A stretch of 64,000 nucleotides of DNA, from positions 1-64,000 of the forward strand of contig CAWIHF010000022.1 in assembly GCA_963835885.1 (NCBI GenBank). Direction: 5' to 3'. Within the stretch, counting starts at the first letter, position 1; every line of letters starts with the position of its first letter. A program made the translations under genes and the position numbers. Positions 16,934 through 26,053 of the stretch are shown piece by piece. The notes under the pieces are model-generated. The model was not told where the DNA came from and made no database searches. It saw nothing but the letters and a program-made list of their open reading frames with translations. The stretch comes from Roseiarcus sp963835885. Lineage in GTDB: Bacteria; Pseudomonadota; Alphaproteobacteria; Rhizobiales; Beijerinckiaceae.

Positions 16934-18232
16934 ATGGTCGCGCGCGTCGCAGCGGCGCGGGCGATCATGGAGGCCGCGACCCAGGCGCGGCCGCTCGAGG
17001 AGCGCCTCGCCGCTGACCTGTCGCTGCGGGACCCTCGACTGGATGCGCGCGATCCGGCGCTCGCCCGTTCGATCGCCACCGTCGCCCTGCGCCGGCTCGG
17101 CACGATCCGCAAGGCGCTGGCGCAGAAGCTGGACAAGGGCATGCCGAAGCGCAGCGGCATGCTTGAATGGACCCTCATCGCCGGCGCGGCGCAGATCCTT
17201 TTCCTTGACGCGCCCGACCACGCGGCGGTCGATCTCGCGGTGAGAGCGACGCGGGCGGATACCAGCAGCGCTCCGTTCGCCGGGCTCGTCAACGCGGTGC
17301 TGCGGGGTGTCGCACGCGACCGCGAAGCGATTCTTGCCGCGTCTGACCCGCTTGACGACGACACGCCGACCTGGCTCGCGGCGCGTTGGCGCGAGACGTA
17401 CGGCGAAGCGACGGCGCGTGCGATCGCCGCCGCGCATCGCGCGGAGCCGACGCTCGACCTCAGTGTCAAAAGCGACCCCGAGGTCTGGGCAGAAAAGCTC
17501 GGCGGAATCGTGTTGCCGACCGGCTCCGTCCGCCTCGACACCCACCAAGCCGTCGCCGAGCTCGAAGGCTATGCGGAAGGCGAATGGTGGGTGCAGGACG
17601 CCGCGGCCGCCCTGCCGGCGCGGCTCATCGAGGCGCGTGCCGGCGCGCGCGTCGTCGATCTCTGCGCGGCGCCCGGCGGCAAAAGCGCCGAGCTTGCCGC
17701 AGCGGGCGCGGCGGTGACGACCGTTGACCGCTCGGCCGAGCGGTTGAAGGTGCTTGCGCAGAACTTCGAGCGCCTTAGGCTTCATTCCGATGTCGTCGTC
17801 GCCGACGCTCTCGCCTTCGAGGCCCCGCCGTTCGACGCTGTGCTCATCGACGCGCCCTGCACCGCCACCGGCACCATCCGCCGCCACCCCGACGTCGCCT
17901 GGACCAAGAGACCGAGCGACCTCGCCCAGCTCGTCCGGCTGCAGACCCAGCTTCTCGACAAGGCGATCGCGCTGACTCGGGCGGGCGGCGTCATCGTCTA
18001 TTGCACCTGCTCGCTCGAGCCCGAAGAGGGCGAGGCGCAGATCGCTGGGGCCCTCAGGCGCAATCCCGACGTGCGCCGCTCGCCGATCGGTTCGCACGAG
18101 ATCGGCGGTCTCACCGAGTGCCTGACGCCGGCCGGCGAGCTCCGTACCCTGCCTTGCCATCTTTGGTCCGACGACCCAAGACGGTCCGGACTCGACGGTT
18201 TCTTTGCAGCGAGGCTGGTGAAGTCGGGTTAG
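16934..18232 (+). CDS. RsmB/NOP family 16S rRNA (cytosine-C5) methyltransferase
   Basis: 432 aa from the ATG at 16934; the open frame continues upstream to 16766, but that part is proline/arginine-rich with no family features. The N-terminal NusB-like RNA-binding domain spans about 1-140 (AARAIMEAATQARPLEERLA, FAGLVNAVLRGV). The Rossmann methyltransferase domain follows with SAM motif VVDLCAAPGGKSAELAAAGA (about 240), DAPCTATGTIRRHPD (motif IV Cys, about 308) and VYCTCSLEPEEGE (motif VI catalytic Cys, about 356). It ends just before the hydroxypyruvate isomerase gene on the same strand, so the two are probably co-transcribed. Confidence 0.92.
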   Translation: MVARVAAARAIMEAATQARPLEERLAADLSLRDPRLDARDPALARSIATVALRRLGTIRKALAQKLDKGMPKRSGMLEWTLIAGAAQILFLDAPDHAAVDLAVRATRADTSSAPFAGLVNAVLRGVARDREAILAASDPLDDDTPTWLAARWRETYGEATARAIAAAHRAEPTLDLSVKSDPEVWAEKLGGIVLPTGSVRLDTHQAVAELEGYAEGEWWVQDAAAALPARLIEARAGARVVDLCAAPGGKSAELAAAGAAVTTVDRSAERLKVLAQNFERLRLHSDVVVADALAFEAPPFDAVLIDAPCTATGTIRRHPDVAWTKRPSDLAQLVRLQTQLLDKAIALTRAGGVIVYCTCSLEPEEGEAQIAGALRRNPDVRRSPIGSHEIGGLTECLTPAGELRTLPCHLWSDDPRRSGLDGFFAARLVKSG

Positions 18233-18246
18233 GGAGATTGATCGGC

Positions 18247-19026
18247 GTGCCGAGATTTTCCGCCAACCTCGGCTTCCTGTTCACCGACCTGCCCTTTCTC
18301 GACCGCTTCGCCGCGGCCGCGAAGGCGGGGTTTGCCGGCGTCGAATACGCCTCTCCCTACGAGCACGATGCCCGCGAGATCGGGAGTCGCCTGGCCGACC
18401 TCGGCCTCATGCAGGTTCTGTTCAACCTGCCGGCCGGCGACTTTGAAGCGGGCGAACGCGGCATCGCCATTCTGTCCGAACGGATCGGCGCGTTTCGCGA
18501 CGGGGTCGCGCTCGCGCTCGACGCCGCCGAAGCGCTCGGCTGCGAGCGGCTCAACTGCCTCGCCGGGATCGTGCCGCCGAACGCAGACCGAGCGAGGCTC
18601 GAGGCGACTTTCCTCGACAATCTCGCTTACGCGGCCGAAGCGGCGGCGCGGCGGAAGGTAAAGCTCCTGATCGAACCGATCAACAGTCGCGACATCCCGG
18701 GCTTCTATCTCACCCGCACCGACGACGCGCTGCGGCTGATCGAGCGCGTGACTTCCGACAATCTCTATCTGCAGGCGGATATCTATCACATGCAGGTCAT
18801 GGAGGGCGATCTGGCGCGACGACTTGAAGCCGGCGGGCGTCGCGTCGCCCATATCCAGATCGCCGACAATCCGGGACGGCACGAGCCCGGTTCAGGCGAG
18901 ATCAACTATGACTTTCTCATCCCGCTGATCGACCGTCTCGGCTACAACGGATGGATCGGCTGCGAATACCGTCCAGCGACGACGACGGAAGCCGGTCTCC
19001 GCTGGATGAGCGCATACCGGACTTGA
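18247..19026 (+). CDS. hyi: hydroxypyruvate isomerase family protein
   Basis: 259 aa from GTG 18247, where RFSANLGFLFTDLPFLDRF begins; AGGGAG at 18231-18236 gives a 10-nt spacing, and the preceding gene stops at 18232. TIM-barrel (AP endonuclease 2/Hyi) features: FAGVEYASPYEHD, LFNLPAGDFEAGERG, LLIEPINSRDIPGFYLT (metal Glu), LQADIYHMQVMEGD, HIQIADNPGRHEPGSGEINY and GWIGCEYRP. It interconverts hydroxypyruvate and tartronate semialdehyde, or a 2-oxo-tetronate sugar, in glyoxylate or C4-sugar-acid metabolism. No glyoxylate carboligase or reductase gene is next to it. Confidence 0.9.
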   Translation: MPRFSANLGFLFTDLPFLDRFAAAAKAGFAGVEYASPYEHDAREIGSRLADLGLMQVLFNLPAGDFEAGERGIAILSERIGAFRDGVALALDAAEALGCERLNCLAGIVPPNADRARLEATFLDNLAYAAEAAARRKVKLLIEPINSRDIPGFYLTRTDDALRLIERVTSDNLYLQADIYHMQVMEGDLARRLEAGGRRVAHIQIADNPGRHEPGSGEINYDFLIPLIDRLGYNGWIGCEYRPATTTEAGLRWMSAYRT

Positions 19027-19140
19027 TGGGCTTTCGCCGATCGTTCCGCCCGCCGGGCGCCCGACCAAATCTGCTGATCGGAAAAGGGAATCGGGTGTGA
19101 CGACCGTCACAGCGCTGACCCCCATCGCCCCTTAAAATTT

Positions 19141-19350
19141 TTGTACCTCGGGGCAAAGTACGCCCGCGGCGATGGCGAGCGCGAACAACTGACTTTCGCC
19201 CTTGTATTTGAGCGGGGCGGCTGGCGCATCGACGACGTTGGCTACGCAATGCTTGACGAAGAAGCCGGGACATTGCGGGGTTCGTTGAGTCAGTCCGGAG
19301 ACGGTCGCGCCACCAAAGGAGAGGAGTTCCAAATCAAGGATGCGTCATAG
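19141..19350 (+). pseudogene. probable C-terminal gene fragment
   Basis: A 69-codon frame whose only start is a TTG with no ribosome binding site. It contains LTFALVFERGGWRIDDVGYAM, which looks like the C-terminus of a small secreted DUF3828-type protein. The frame closes just upstream, and 19027-19140 holds nothing that would supply the N-terminus. The rest of the gap to 19460 has only a short CGACCC-TTTTT-GGGTCG palindrome near 19403-19419. Real but truncated gene, or chance. Confidence 0.3.
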
Positions 19351-19460
19351 GGCGAGGTAGTTCAGTCTCTGGGGACTGTCTACAGACGCACCGCTCCCCC
19401 GCGGCGACCCTTTTTGGGTCGTCCTTGATTTCGAACTCCTCTCTTGCCGCCCCGGGCGGT

Positions 19461-20438
19461 CTATTGCAGCCGGGGCCGCTTCAGGAATCCGGTCCGGTCC
19501 GCCGACCTGATCTTCACGCCAATTGTGCGCCCGTCGCGGTTGACCTCGATTGGGACTTCGACGCCAGCGTCTCCTAGTTCCCAAATCTTGCGGTAGAAAT
19601 CGCCAAGGTCGGCGATCTCGGCGCCCCGCACGCTCGCGACAATGTCGCCCCGGCGGAGCCCCGCCGCCGCCGCCGGACCGCGGTCGGCCACCGCGGCGAC
19701 GACGACCTCGCCGTCGCTTTCGGCCGAATAGATGCCGAGCCACGGTCGGACCGGCTTGTTGACCCGGCCATAGTTGAGGAGGTCTCCGAGGATCGGCGGC
19801 AGGAGGTCGATCGGCACGATCATGTTGATGTCGCGCGGGCCGCCCGGCACGGTCATCTGCTCGACGTGAAGCGAGCCAACGCCGATGAGCCGGCCGTCCG
19901 CGCCAATCGCGCCCGCGCCGCCCCAGAAAGGATGAGCGGGGGCGGTGAAAATCGCCTCGTCGAGGAAATACTCCCAATATCCCGCGAACTCCTGCTTGCC
20001 CACGATCGACGCGTGCACGGCCTTCGTGCCTCCGCCGGCCGCCACGACAACCGGATCGCCGATCCGGACTTCGCTCGAGCGTCCGAACGCGAGCGACGGA
20101 CAATCGAGCCGATCAAGAGCTTGCACAAGCCCGAATCCGCTCTCCTGGTCGACGGCGAGCGCATGGCCGGGGACGACATGGCCGTCGAAGCGCGCGAGCC
20201 ACACGGTCTCTGCCTCGGTGATGAGGTAGCCGATTGTCAGCACGAGGCCGCTGTCGCCAATCACGACGCCACTGCCCGTGCGCTGCTCGCCGAGCGTCTG
20301 GGCCGTGTAAGCGTCCTCCGGGATGGACGACTGGATCGTCACGATGGATTTGAGGGCGTGCTCCAGATCGAATCCGAGGCCGTCCGCAAGCCTCTCTGGA
20401 TTGGCTCCTTGAGCGCCGCCCCGCGGCTTATTGATCAT
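19461..20438 (-). CDS. HtrA/DegP-like S1C protein lacking the catalytic triad
   Basis: 325 aa from the internal ATG at 20438 (MINKPRGGAQ); a 20-aa longer form is possible. Residues about 25-205 follow the trypsin fold of S1C proteases (TGSGVVIGDSGLVLTIGYLI), but the catalytic His position in the usual LTNNHV stretch reads LTIGYLI. The Asp region reads ESGFGLVQA, and the GNSGGP nucleophile loop reads FWGGAGAIG. All three triad residues appear lost. A PDZ domain follows (RPWLGIYSAES; GPAAAAGLRRGDIVASVRG). No signal peptide is seen. It is probably a pseudoprotease scaffold. It stands alone, downstream of rfbA. Confidence 0.78.
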   Translation of the reverse strand: MINKPRGGAQGANPERLADGLGFDLEHALKSIVTIQSSIPEDAYTAQTLGEQRTGSGVVIGDSGLVLTIGYLITEAETVWLARFDGHVVPGHALAVDQESGFGLVQALDRLDCPSLAFGRSSEVRIGDPVVVAAGGGTKAVHASIVGKQEFAGYWEYFLDEAIFTAPAHPFWGGAGAIGADGRLIGVGSLHVEQMTVPGGPRDINMIVPIDLLPPILGDLLNYGRVNKPVRPWLGIYSAESDGEVVVAAVADRGPAAAAGLRRGDIVASVRGAEIADLGDFYRKIWELGDAGVEVPIEVNRDGRTIGVKIRSADRTGFLKRPRLQ

Positions 20439-20648
20439 CACCCTTCCTTGCGAATGCGAGCCGGCGCAGATGATACTGCGCTGTATAGTAAGCCGCAATT
20501 CCGCTGGGATCTGCGCCGCCGGTCCGGTTTCACAATTTCGAGAGGCTACCCACTCGATGGATCTCGCTCGATCGCACCGAAGCCCGAGCGAGATAGCACA
20601 CTCGCCGAGGCGCTTCGCACGAGGCCAGCCATGACGGAGCGCGGTCCG

Positions 20649-21524
20649 TCAGCGCTGGCGCTCTTCCAGCCGCGCGCGCAGATATTGCCCGTAGGCGCTC
20701 TTGCCGAAGCGCCCGATGATCGCATCGAACTGGTCCTGGTCGATGAACCCGAGATCGAAGGCGATTTCCTCCGGGCAGCAGATTTTGACGCCCTGCCGGA
20801 CTTCAAGGGTTCGGACGAAGCTCGCCGCGTCGACCAGCGAATCGGGCGTGCCCGTGTCCAGCCAGGCGTAACCGCGCCCCATGCGTTCGACGTTCAGCGC
20901 GCCCGCTTCAAGATAGACGCGGTTCACGTCGGTGATCTCGTATTCGCCGCGGCTCGAAGGTTTGAGGGCCTTGGCGACCTCGACGACCTTCGCGTCGTAG
21001 AAATAGAGCCCCGTGACTGCCCAGTTGGACTTGGGCCTCACGGGCTTTTCCTCGATCGAGATCGCTCGTCCGTCCCGATCGAAATCGACGACGCCGTAAC
21101 GTTCTGGATCGGGCACGTGATAGGCGAACACGGTCGCCCCGCCCTCGCGTTTCGCCGCGCGGCGCAGCTGGTCGCCGAGCCCCGCGCCATAGAAGATGTT
21201 GTCGCCAAGGACTAGCATCGCCCGGTCGCCGGCGAGGAAGGATTCGCCGATGACGAAGGCCTGAGCAAGCCCGTTCGGCGCCGGCTGCTCGGCATAGTCG
21301 AAGCGCATGCCCCATTGGCCGCCGTCGCCGAGCAGGCGGCGAAACAGAGGCAGATCGTATGGGGTGGAGATGATCAGGATCTCGCGAATTCCCGCCAGCA
21401 TGGCGACGGAAAGCGGGTAATAGATCATCGGCTTGTCGTAGACCGGCACGAGCTGCTTTGACACCGCCAGCGTGATCGGATGCAGACGCGTGCCAGCGCC
21501 GCCCGCCAGAATGATCCCCTTCAC
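20649..21524 (-). CDS. rfbA: glucose-1-phosphate thymidylyltransferase
   Basis: 291 aa from GTG 21524 (KGIILAGGAGTRLHP), the family-normal length. Nucleotidyltransferase signature GGAGTRLHPIT with SKQLVPVYDKPMIYYPLS, VLGDNIFYG (metal Asp), EEKPVRPKSNWAVTGLYFYD and RGYAWLDTGTPDSL. It makes dTDP-glucose from dTTP and glucose-1-phosphate, the first step to dTDP-L-rhamnose. Last gene of rfbCDBA, 4 bp after rfbB. Confidence 0.95.
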   Translation of the reverse strand: MKGIILAGGAGTRLHPITLAVSKQLVPVYDKPMIYYPLSVAMLAGIREILIISTPYDLPLFRRLLGDGGQWGMRFDYAEQPAPNGLAQAFVIGESFLAGDRAMLVLGDNIFYGAGLGDQLRRAAKREGGATVFAYHVPDPERYGVVDFDRDGRAISIEEKPVRPKSNWAVTGLYFYDAKVVEVAKALKPSSRGEYEITDVNRVYLEAGALNVERMGRGYAWLDTGTPDSLVDAASFVRTLEVRQGVKICCPEEIAFDLGFIDQDQFDAIIGRFGKSAYGQYLRARLEERQR

Positions 21525-21528
21525 CGCT

Positions 21529-22632
21529 TCAACCCCCGATCGTCGGGGCGGCCGATGCGCCGGCCAAATTATTCGTCTGTGTCCCTGGCAGCACGCCGAG
21601 ACGCTCGCCCGCGTAGACTTTTTCGCGCAGCGGACGCCACCACCATTCGTTGTCGAGATACCAGCGGACGGTCTTCTCGATGCCGCTGTCGAACGTCTCG
21701 AGCGCCCGCCAGCCGAGCTCGCGTTCGAGCTTCGAGGCGTCGATCGCATAGCGCAGATCGTGCCCCGGCCGGTCGGCGACGAATGTAATGAGCGCCTCAT
21801 GCGAGCGGCCAGTCGGGCGAAGCCGATCGAGGATCGCGCAAATCCCGCGCACCACGTCGATGTTGCGCCGCTCGTTGCGGCCGCCGACATTGTACTTCTC
21901 ACCGACGCGGCCGTGGCTCACGATGAGATCGAGCGCGCGAGCATGATCCTCGACATAAAGCCAGTCGCGCACGTTCGTTCCCGCCCCGTAGACCGGCAAT
22001 GGATCCCCTTGGATCGCATTGAGAATGATGAGTGGGATTAGCTTTTCCGGGAAATGGTAGGGGCCGTAATTGTTCGAGCAGTTCGAGACGACGGCGGGGA
22101 AGCCATAGGTGCGCGCCCAGGCTGAGACAAGGTGGTCGGAGGCGGCCTTTGAGGCGGAATAGGGCGAGCTGGGATCGTATGGCGTCGTCTCGGCGAACAG
22201 GCCTTCCTCGCCGAGGGAACCGTACACCTCATCGGTCGAGACATGAAGGAAGCGGAACTCCTCGCGCTTTGCGGGCGGCAGTTCGAGCCAAAAGGCCCTT
22301 GCGGCCTCGAGCATCGAGAAGGTGCCCATGATGTTCGTCTGGATGAAGGCGTCGCTGCCGGTGATCGAGCGGTCGACATGGCTCTCGGCCGCGAGGTGGA
22401 TCACATGATCCGGCCGAAACGACTGGAACGCCTCCGAGATCGCGCGCCGGTCGCAGACGTCGATTCTGGCAAAGCGGTAGTTTGTCGCATTGCCGATCGT
22501 CGAAAGCGACGAGAGATCGCCCGCGTAGGTGAGAGCATCGACGTTGAGCACGTTGGCGCCGGCGCCGACCAGATGCCGGCACACTGCCGAGCCGATGAAT
22601 CCCGCCCCGCCAGTGACAAGCACGCTGCGCAT
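21529..22632 (-). CDS. rfbB: dTDP-glucose 4,6-dehydratase
   Basis: 367 aa from ATG 22632; an adjacent ATG at 22635 overlaps the rfbD stop, giving tight coupling. Extended SDR fold: NAD-binding TGGAGFIGSAVCRHL, HLAAESHVDRSI, STDEVYGSLGEEGLF, PYSASKAASDHLV (Tyr/Lys), NCSNNYGPYHFPEKLIPL and NVGGRNERRNIDVV. It converts dTDP-glucose to the 4-keto-6-deoxy sugar. The C-terminus (after RWYLDNEWWW) is slightly extended. Confidence 0.96.
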   Translation of the reverse strand: MRSVLVTGGAGFIGSAVCRHLVGAGANVLNVDALTYAGDLSSLSTIGNATNYRFARIDVCDRRAISEAFQSFRPDHVIHLAAESHVDRSITGSDAFIQTNIMGTFSMLEAARAFWLELPPAKREEFRFLHVSTDEVYGSLGEEGLFAETTPYDPSSPYSASKAASDHLVSAWARTYGFPAVVSNCSNNYGPYHFPEKLIPLIILNAIQGDPLPVYGAGTNVRDWLYVEDHARALDLIVSHGRVGEKYNVGGRNERRNIDVVRGICAILDRLRPTGRSHEALITFVADRPGHDLRYAIDASKLERELGWRALETFDSGIEKTVRWYLDNEWWWRPLREKVYAGERLGVLPGTQTNNLAGASAAPTIGG

Positions 22633-23528
22633 CATTGGGTCTCCTGCGTCGATGGGATCAGCCGCGCGCAGCACGCCGCCAGCGAAACCCGCCAGTGCGG
22701 CAACTGCAGGCCGTAGACACGGCTCAGCTTTTCGTTGTCGAGGCGCGAATTGACTGGCCGACGCGCGGGGGTCGGGTACTCGCCCGTCGAAATGCGCCTG
22801 ACGCGGGTGAGGCGTCGGCCGCGCGCATGTGCTTCCGCGAAGATCGCCTCGGCAAAGTCAGCCCAGTTCGCCTCGCCGGAGCCGGTCAGGTGAAACACGC
22901 CGCGGAGATTCCGAGAGGCGTCATCGCGAATTCGACCCGCGATGACGAGCAGCGCATCGGCAATGTCGAGCGCCGAGGTCGGGTTGCCGCGCTGGTCGGC
23001 CACAACGCCGACCTCCTCGCGCGTCTCGTTGAGACGAAGCATCGTGCGAACGAAGTTCCCGCCGAACGGGCTATAGACCCAGGCCGTTCGGAGTATCGCG
23101 CTGTTGGGAGAAAGCTCGGCCACCCGCTTTTCGCCGGCCAGTTTAGAGCGGCCATAGGCCCCCGTCGGGCCAGTCGGATCGTCTTCGCGGTACGGACGCT
23201 CGAGCGCCCCGTCGAAGACGTAGTCGGTCGAGATATGCAACAGGGGCGAGCCAATCGACGCGGCGGCCTCCGCCACATAGCCGGCGCCTGCGCCATTAAC
23301 GCGCATGGCGAGCTCCTCTTCGGACTCGGCCCCGTCCACGTCAGTGTAGGCCGCCGCGTTGATTACCACGTCCGGTTTCGCGGCCTTGATGCCGGCGAAA
23401 ACAGACTCGCGGTCTTCGAGCGAGAAGGCAGGGCGATTCAGCGTCAGGATCTCGATCTCGGGCCCCGCCTTTTTGACGAGCGCGGTCGCTACCTGTCCGC
23501 TGGCTCCTGTAACGGCGACGCGGATCAT
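22632..23528 (-). CDS. rfbD: dTDP-4-dehydrorhamnose reductase
   Basis: 298 aa. Glycine-rich VTGASGQVATALVKKA at the N-terminus, NAAAYTDVDGAESE, LHISTDYVFDG, PTGAYGRSKLAGE (Tyr/Lys of the SDR site), LRTAWVYSPFGGNFVRTML and FHLTGSGEANWADFAEAIF. It performs the last reduction to dTDP-L-rhamnose. It overlaps rfbC (start 23528, rfbC stop 23525) and rfbB by ATGA junctions, so the four genes are one operon. Confidence 0.96.
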   Translation of the reverse strand: MIRVAVTGASGQVATALVKKAGPEIEILTLNRPAFSLEDRESVFAGIKAAKPDVVINAAAYTDVDGAESEEELAMRVNGAGAGYVAEAAASIGSPLLHISTDYVFDGALERPYREDDPTGPTGAYGRSKLAGEKRVAELSPNSAILRTAWVYSPFGGNFVRTMLRLNETREEVGVVADQRGNPTSALDIADALLVIAGRIRDDASRNLRGVFHLTGSGEANWADFAEAIFAEAHARGRRLTRVRRISTGEYPTPARRPVNSRLDNEKLSRVYGLQLPHWRVSLAACCARLIPSTQETQ

Positions 23529-24079
23529 TCAAACAGGTCCTGCGCCTCGCGCAGCCGCGGCCACCGCCGATCCTTGTCCGACAGCAGCGGTCCGGTCTTC
23601 GGCAGTGGCCATGCGACGCCGATATCAGAGTCGTCCCAAGCAACCCCGCGATCATCGTTGGGCGAATAGACAGCTGTTGTCTTGTACAGGACCTCGGTGT
23701 TCGGCTCCAGCGTCACGAACCCATGCGCGAAGCCAATCGGGACCAGCAACTGGCGCCAGTTTTCTGCCGACAGCTCGACGGCGATGTATTTCCCGAATGT
23801 CGGCGATGACCGGCGTATGTCGACCGCGACGTCGAGAATCCGTCCCCGGGCGACTCGAATGAGCTTGACCTGAGCGAAAGGGGGCGTCTGAAAATGCAAT
23901 CCACGCAATGTGCCGACCGCCTCCGAAAAGGAGTGGTTGTCCTGAATGAATTCGAAGCGAAGGCCTGCTGTTTCCCAGGCCGTTCTGTTGTAGACCTCGG
24001 AAAAAAATCCCCGGGCGTCGCCGTGTTTCTTCGGCGTCACGATCTTGACCCCCGGTATGGCCGCATCCTCAACCAGCAT
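23525..24079 (-). CDS. rfbC: dTDP-4-dehydrorhamnose 3,5-epimerase
   Basis: 184 aa from the internal ATG at 24079 (MLVEDAAIPGVKIV), the family-normal start and length; an upstream ATG at 24109 is less likely. Cupin fold with DARGFFSEVYN, FIQDNHSFS, GTLRGLHFQTPPFAQVKLI (catalytic His), ILDVAVDIRRSSPTFGKY, VPIGFAHGFVTLEP and PNDDRGVAWDD. First gene of the rhamnose operon. The region 24080-24230 upstream, before the IS66 insertion, should hold its promoter; no clear boxes were recognised. Confidence 0.95.
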   Translation of the reverse strand: MLVEDAAIPGVKIVTPKKHGDARGFFSEVYNRTAWETAGLRFEFIQDNHSFSEAVGTLRGLHFQTPPFAQVKLIRVARGRILDVAVDIRRSSPTFGKYIAVELSAENWRQLLVPIGFAHGFVTLEPNTEVLYKTTAVYSPNDDRGVAWDDSDIGVAWPLPKTGPLLSDKDRRWPRLREAQDLFE

Positions 24080-24238
24080 CGGTTTGTCCGCCCTCGTAAA
24101 CCGGCCCAAGCTACTTCACCTAACGGCGCTTCCTTGCCAGAAAGCGCTGTCTAACGCCACTCTGAACCGTGGCCGATTTGGCGGCTCCATCCGGACGGCC
24201 ATGGCCGTTGTCAGTTGTCCCGAATTCATAGCCACTTA

Positions 24239-25879
24239 GTAACTCCCAAGCTGGTGGCTATGCCGCCAGGGCGCGAATGAGGGCGTGAGGACGAGCGGTC
24301 AGGGTCTGGAGGATGTTCCAGCGTCGCTTGCGGGCGGTTGCGACGACCGATCGCAGGGCGGCGAAGTCGCAGGCGGCTTCGAAGATGCGAAAGGCGCCGG
24401 AGATCTTCATCTTGACCTTCATCATGCGCAGGGCCTGTTCGGCCAGGTTGTTGGTGAAGGGGACGGAGAAGTCGACGAGGAAGCGCAGGACGTCGTCTTT
24501 GAACTCGTGCAGTCGGATGAGCAGGTTGTGTCCGGGGCGGTGTTTTGTCCGACCGCGGTTCGAGGGATGCCGTTGAAGGCGCGGCAAGTTGCGGTGAAAG
24601 GCGAGACCCTGGCGCAGGATCTCCCAGTAGCGGGTGAAGAAGCCCTCGAGCGCGGGCGGGGGCAGACTGGTCGCGCCCGCCTCGCGCGCGTTCTCGACGG
24701 CTCGATTGGCCTCGAGCAAGAGATCGCGCATGGGTGCGGCCCACGGCTCCCGGTCGATCTCGACCAGCGCCTTCAGTTCGCGCAGATGATGGGCGTTGCA
24801 CAGCGCATGACGGACGTCGGTGAGCCCGGAGTAAGACTTGAAGCCGTCATGAACCGCGACTCCGCCCGTGAGCCCCTCCGGCATCTCGCCGCGTTTGGCC
24901 GACACGCGATAGTGGGTCAGGGTTTCCGTGGCGACGGTGTGCAGCCATTGTCCCTTGCCGGCGACGCGGAAGCCGGTTTCATCGAGGCAGCGCACCGGCG
25001 CTTGCGCCGCGAGCGCCGCGATCTGCGCCGCCACCGGCGCGAGCGCCGCAGCCTTGCCGCGCACCCAATCGGCCACGCTTTGCGAGCATAGACGCAATGC
25101 TCCGAACAGATCGCCCATCGCTTCGGCGACCCGATCTTCGGGAATGAGCTGATGGACGTTGAGATAGACCGCCGCCGCCCTGACGCGCTCCCCGTATTGC
25201 GCCGGCGAGGCGACGCCCGCGGGAAACGCGGCTTTCGTCTCTCCGCCGCACGCCGCGCAGCAATAGACCGAGGCCTGATGCTCCGTGACCTCGATCAGCC
25301 GGTCAGGCAGATCGAACACCTGCCGCCTCTCCACGTCCCGCTGCATCGAAACCGTCAGCCCCGCCAGACAAAGCCGGCACGCCTGCGCCTCGTGCCGCAC
25401 GACCCGATCGGGTTGGGCGACCTGCCGGAGCGTGTCGCCCTTGTGTCCCGCCTGCCCGCCGCTTTTCTTGTCCGAGCGCCCGCGGAGGCTGCCGGGGATG
25501 CGCGGCTTCTTCTTCAGCCCATCGCTCGACGGCGGCTTGGAACTCGTCGAACTGTCCAAGTCCAGTCGGCGCCGGAGGTCGGCGTTCTCCGCCTGCAATG
25601 CCTCGTTCTTGGCTCGCAACGCTTCATTCTCGGCCCGATGCGTCGCATTGTCCGCGAGATGGGCGGCCCGCAATGCCTCGTTCGCCCGCCGCAGCCACGC
25701 GACTTCGCCGCGCAACTGCGAGATGTCGCCTATGAGCGCGTCGATCGGGTCGCGAATCGTGGCGGGAGTCATCCCCACCTTGAACTCACACTTCTGCTCT
25801 GCGTGTCTCGGTCAATCATCCCCCGGGCCAAAATTCACGCCGACTGTTGCAGATCGGACTTACCCAGCTTGGGAGTTAC
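24239..25879 (-). mobile_element. IS66-family element, single-gene type (copy B, intact)
   Basis: 1,641 bp with terminal inverted repeats GTAACTCCCAAGCTGG (24239-24254 and inverse 25864-25879). An exact 8-bp target duplication GCCACTTA lies at 24231-24238 and 25880-25887. The orientation is opposite to copy A at 2225-3863. The duplicated target includes the outer flank of the ISAzo13-type element starting at 25888, so this copy landed directly at its edge. Confidence 0.95.
24258..25778 (-). CDS. IS66-family transposase (intact)
   Basis: 506 aa; GTG 25778 or ATG 25772. Order of features: heptad-rich N-terminus with repeated NEALRAxN/ENEAL units (about 30-70), a KPPSSDGLKKKPR basic linker, zinc-finger-like Cys pairs (CRLC, CCAACGG), then the DDE core with CLDETGFRVAGKGQWLHT, VAVHDGFKSYSG, LCNAHHLREL and FTNNLAEQALRMMKVKMKISG. 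It catalyses cut/copy of the element at the GTAACT ends. It is the only intact one of the two copies here. Confidence 0.94.
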   Translation of the reverse strand: MGMTPATIRDPIDALIGDISQLRGEVAWLRRANEALRAAHLADNATHRAENEALRAKNEALQAENADLRRRLDLDSSTSSKPPSSDGLKKKPRIPGSLRGRSDKKSGGQAGHKGDTLRQVAQPDRVVRHEAQACRLCLAGLTVSMQRDVERRQVFDLPDRLIEVTEHQASVYCCAACGGETKAAFPAGVASPAQYGERVRAAAVYLNVHQLIPEDRVAEAMGDLFGALRLCSQSVADWVRGKAAALAPVAAQIAALAAQAPVRCLDETGFRVAGKGQWLHTVATETLTHYRVSAKRGEMPEGLTGGVAVHDGFKSYSGLTDVRHALCNAHHLRELKALVEIDREPWAAPMRDLLLEANRAVENAREAGATSLPPPALEGFFTRYWEILRQGLAFHRNLPRLQRHPSNRGRTKHRPGHNLLIRLHEFKDDVLRFLVDFSVPFTNNLAEQALRMMKVKMKISGAFRIFEAACDFAALRSVVATARKRRWNILQTLTARPHALIRALAA

Positions 25880-26053
25880 GCCACTTAGGCGACGCCCAAG
25901 AATTATTGCTCCACGTTCGGACGTCTGGGCGAGATGCTGTAGTTCCATTCTGGATGAAAGGAATTGCGTTTTATGGTAAGCGTGATGTGACGGCCGCCTT
26001 ACGGAAGCGGTTGGCGTGGGTTAGGTGTCCACCTGCGATTTGGTGGGCACCTG

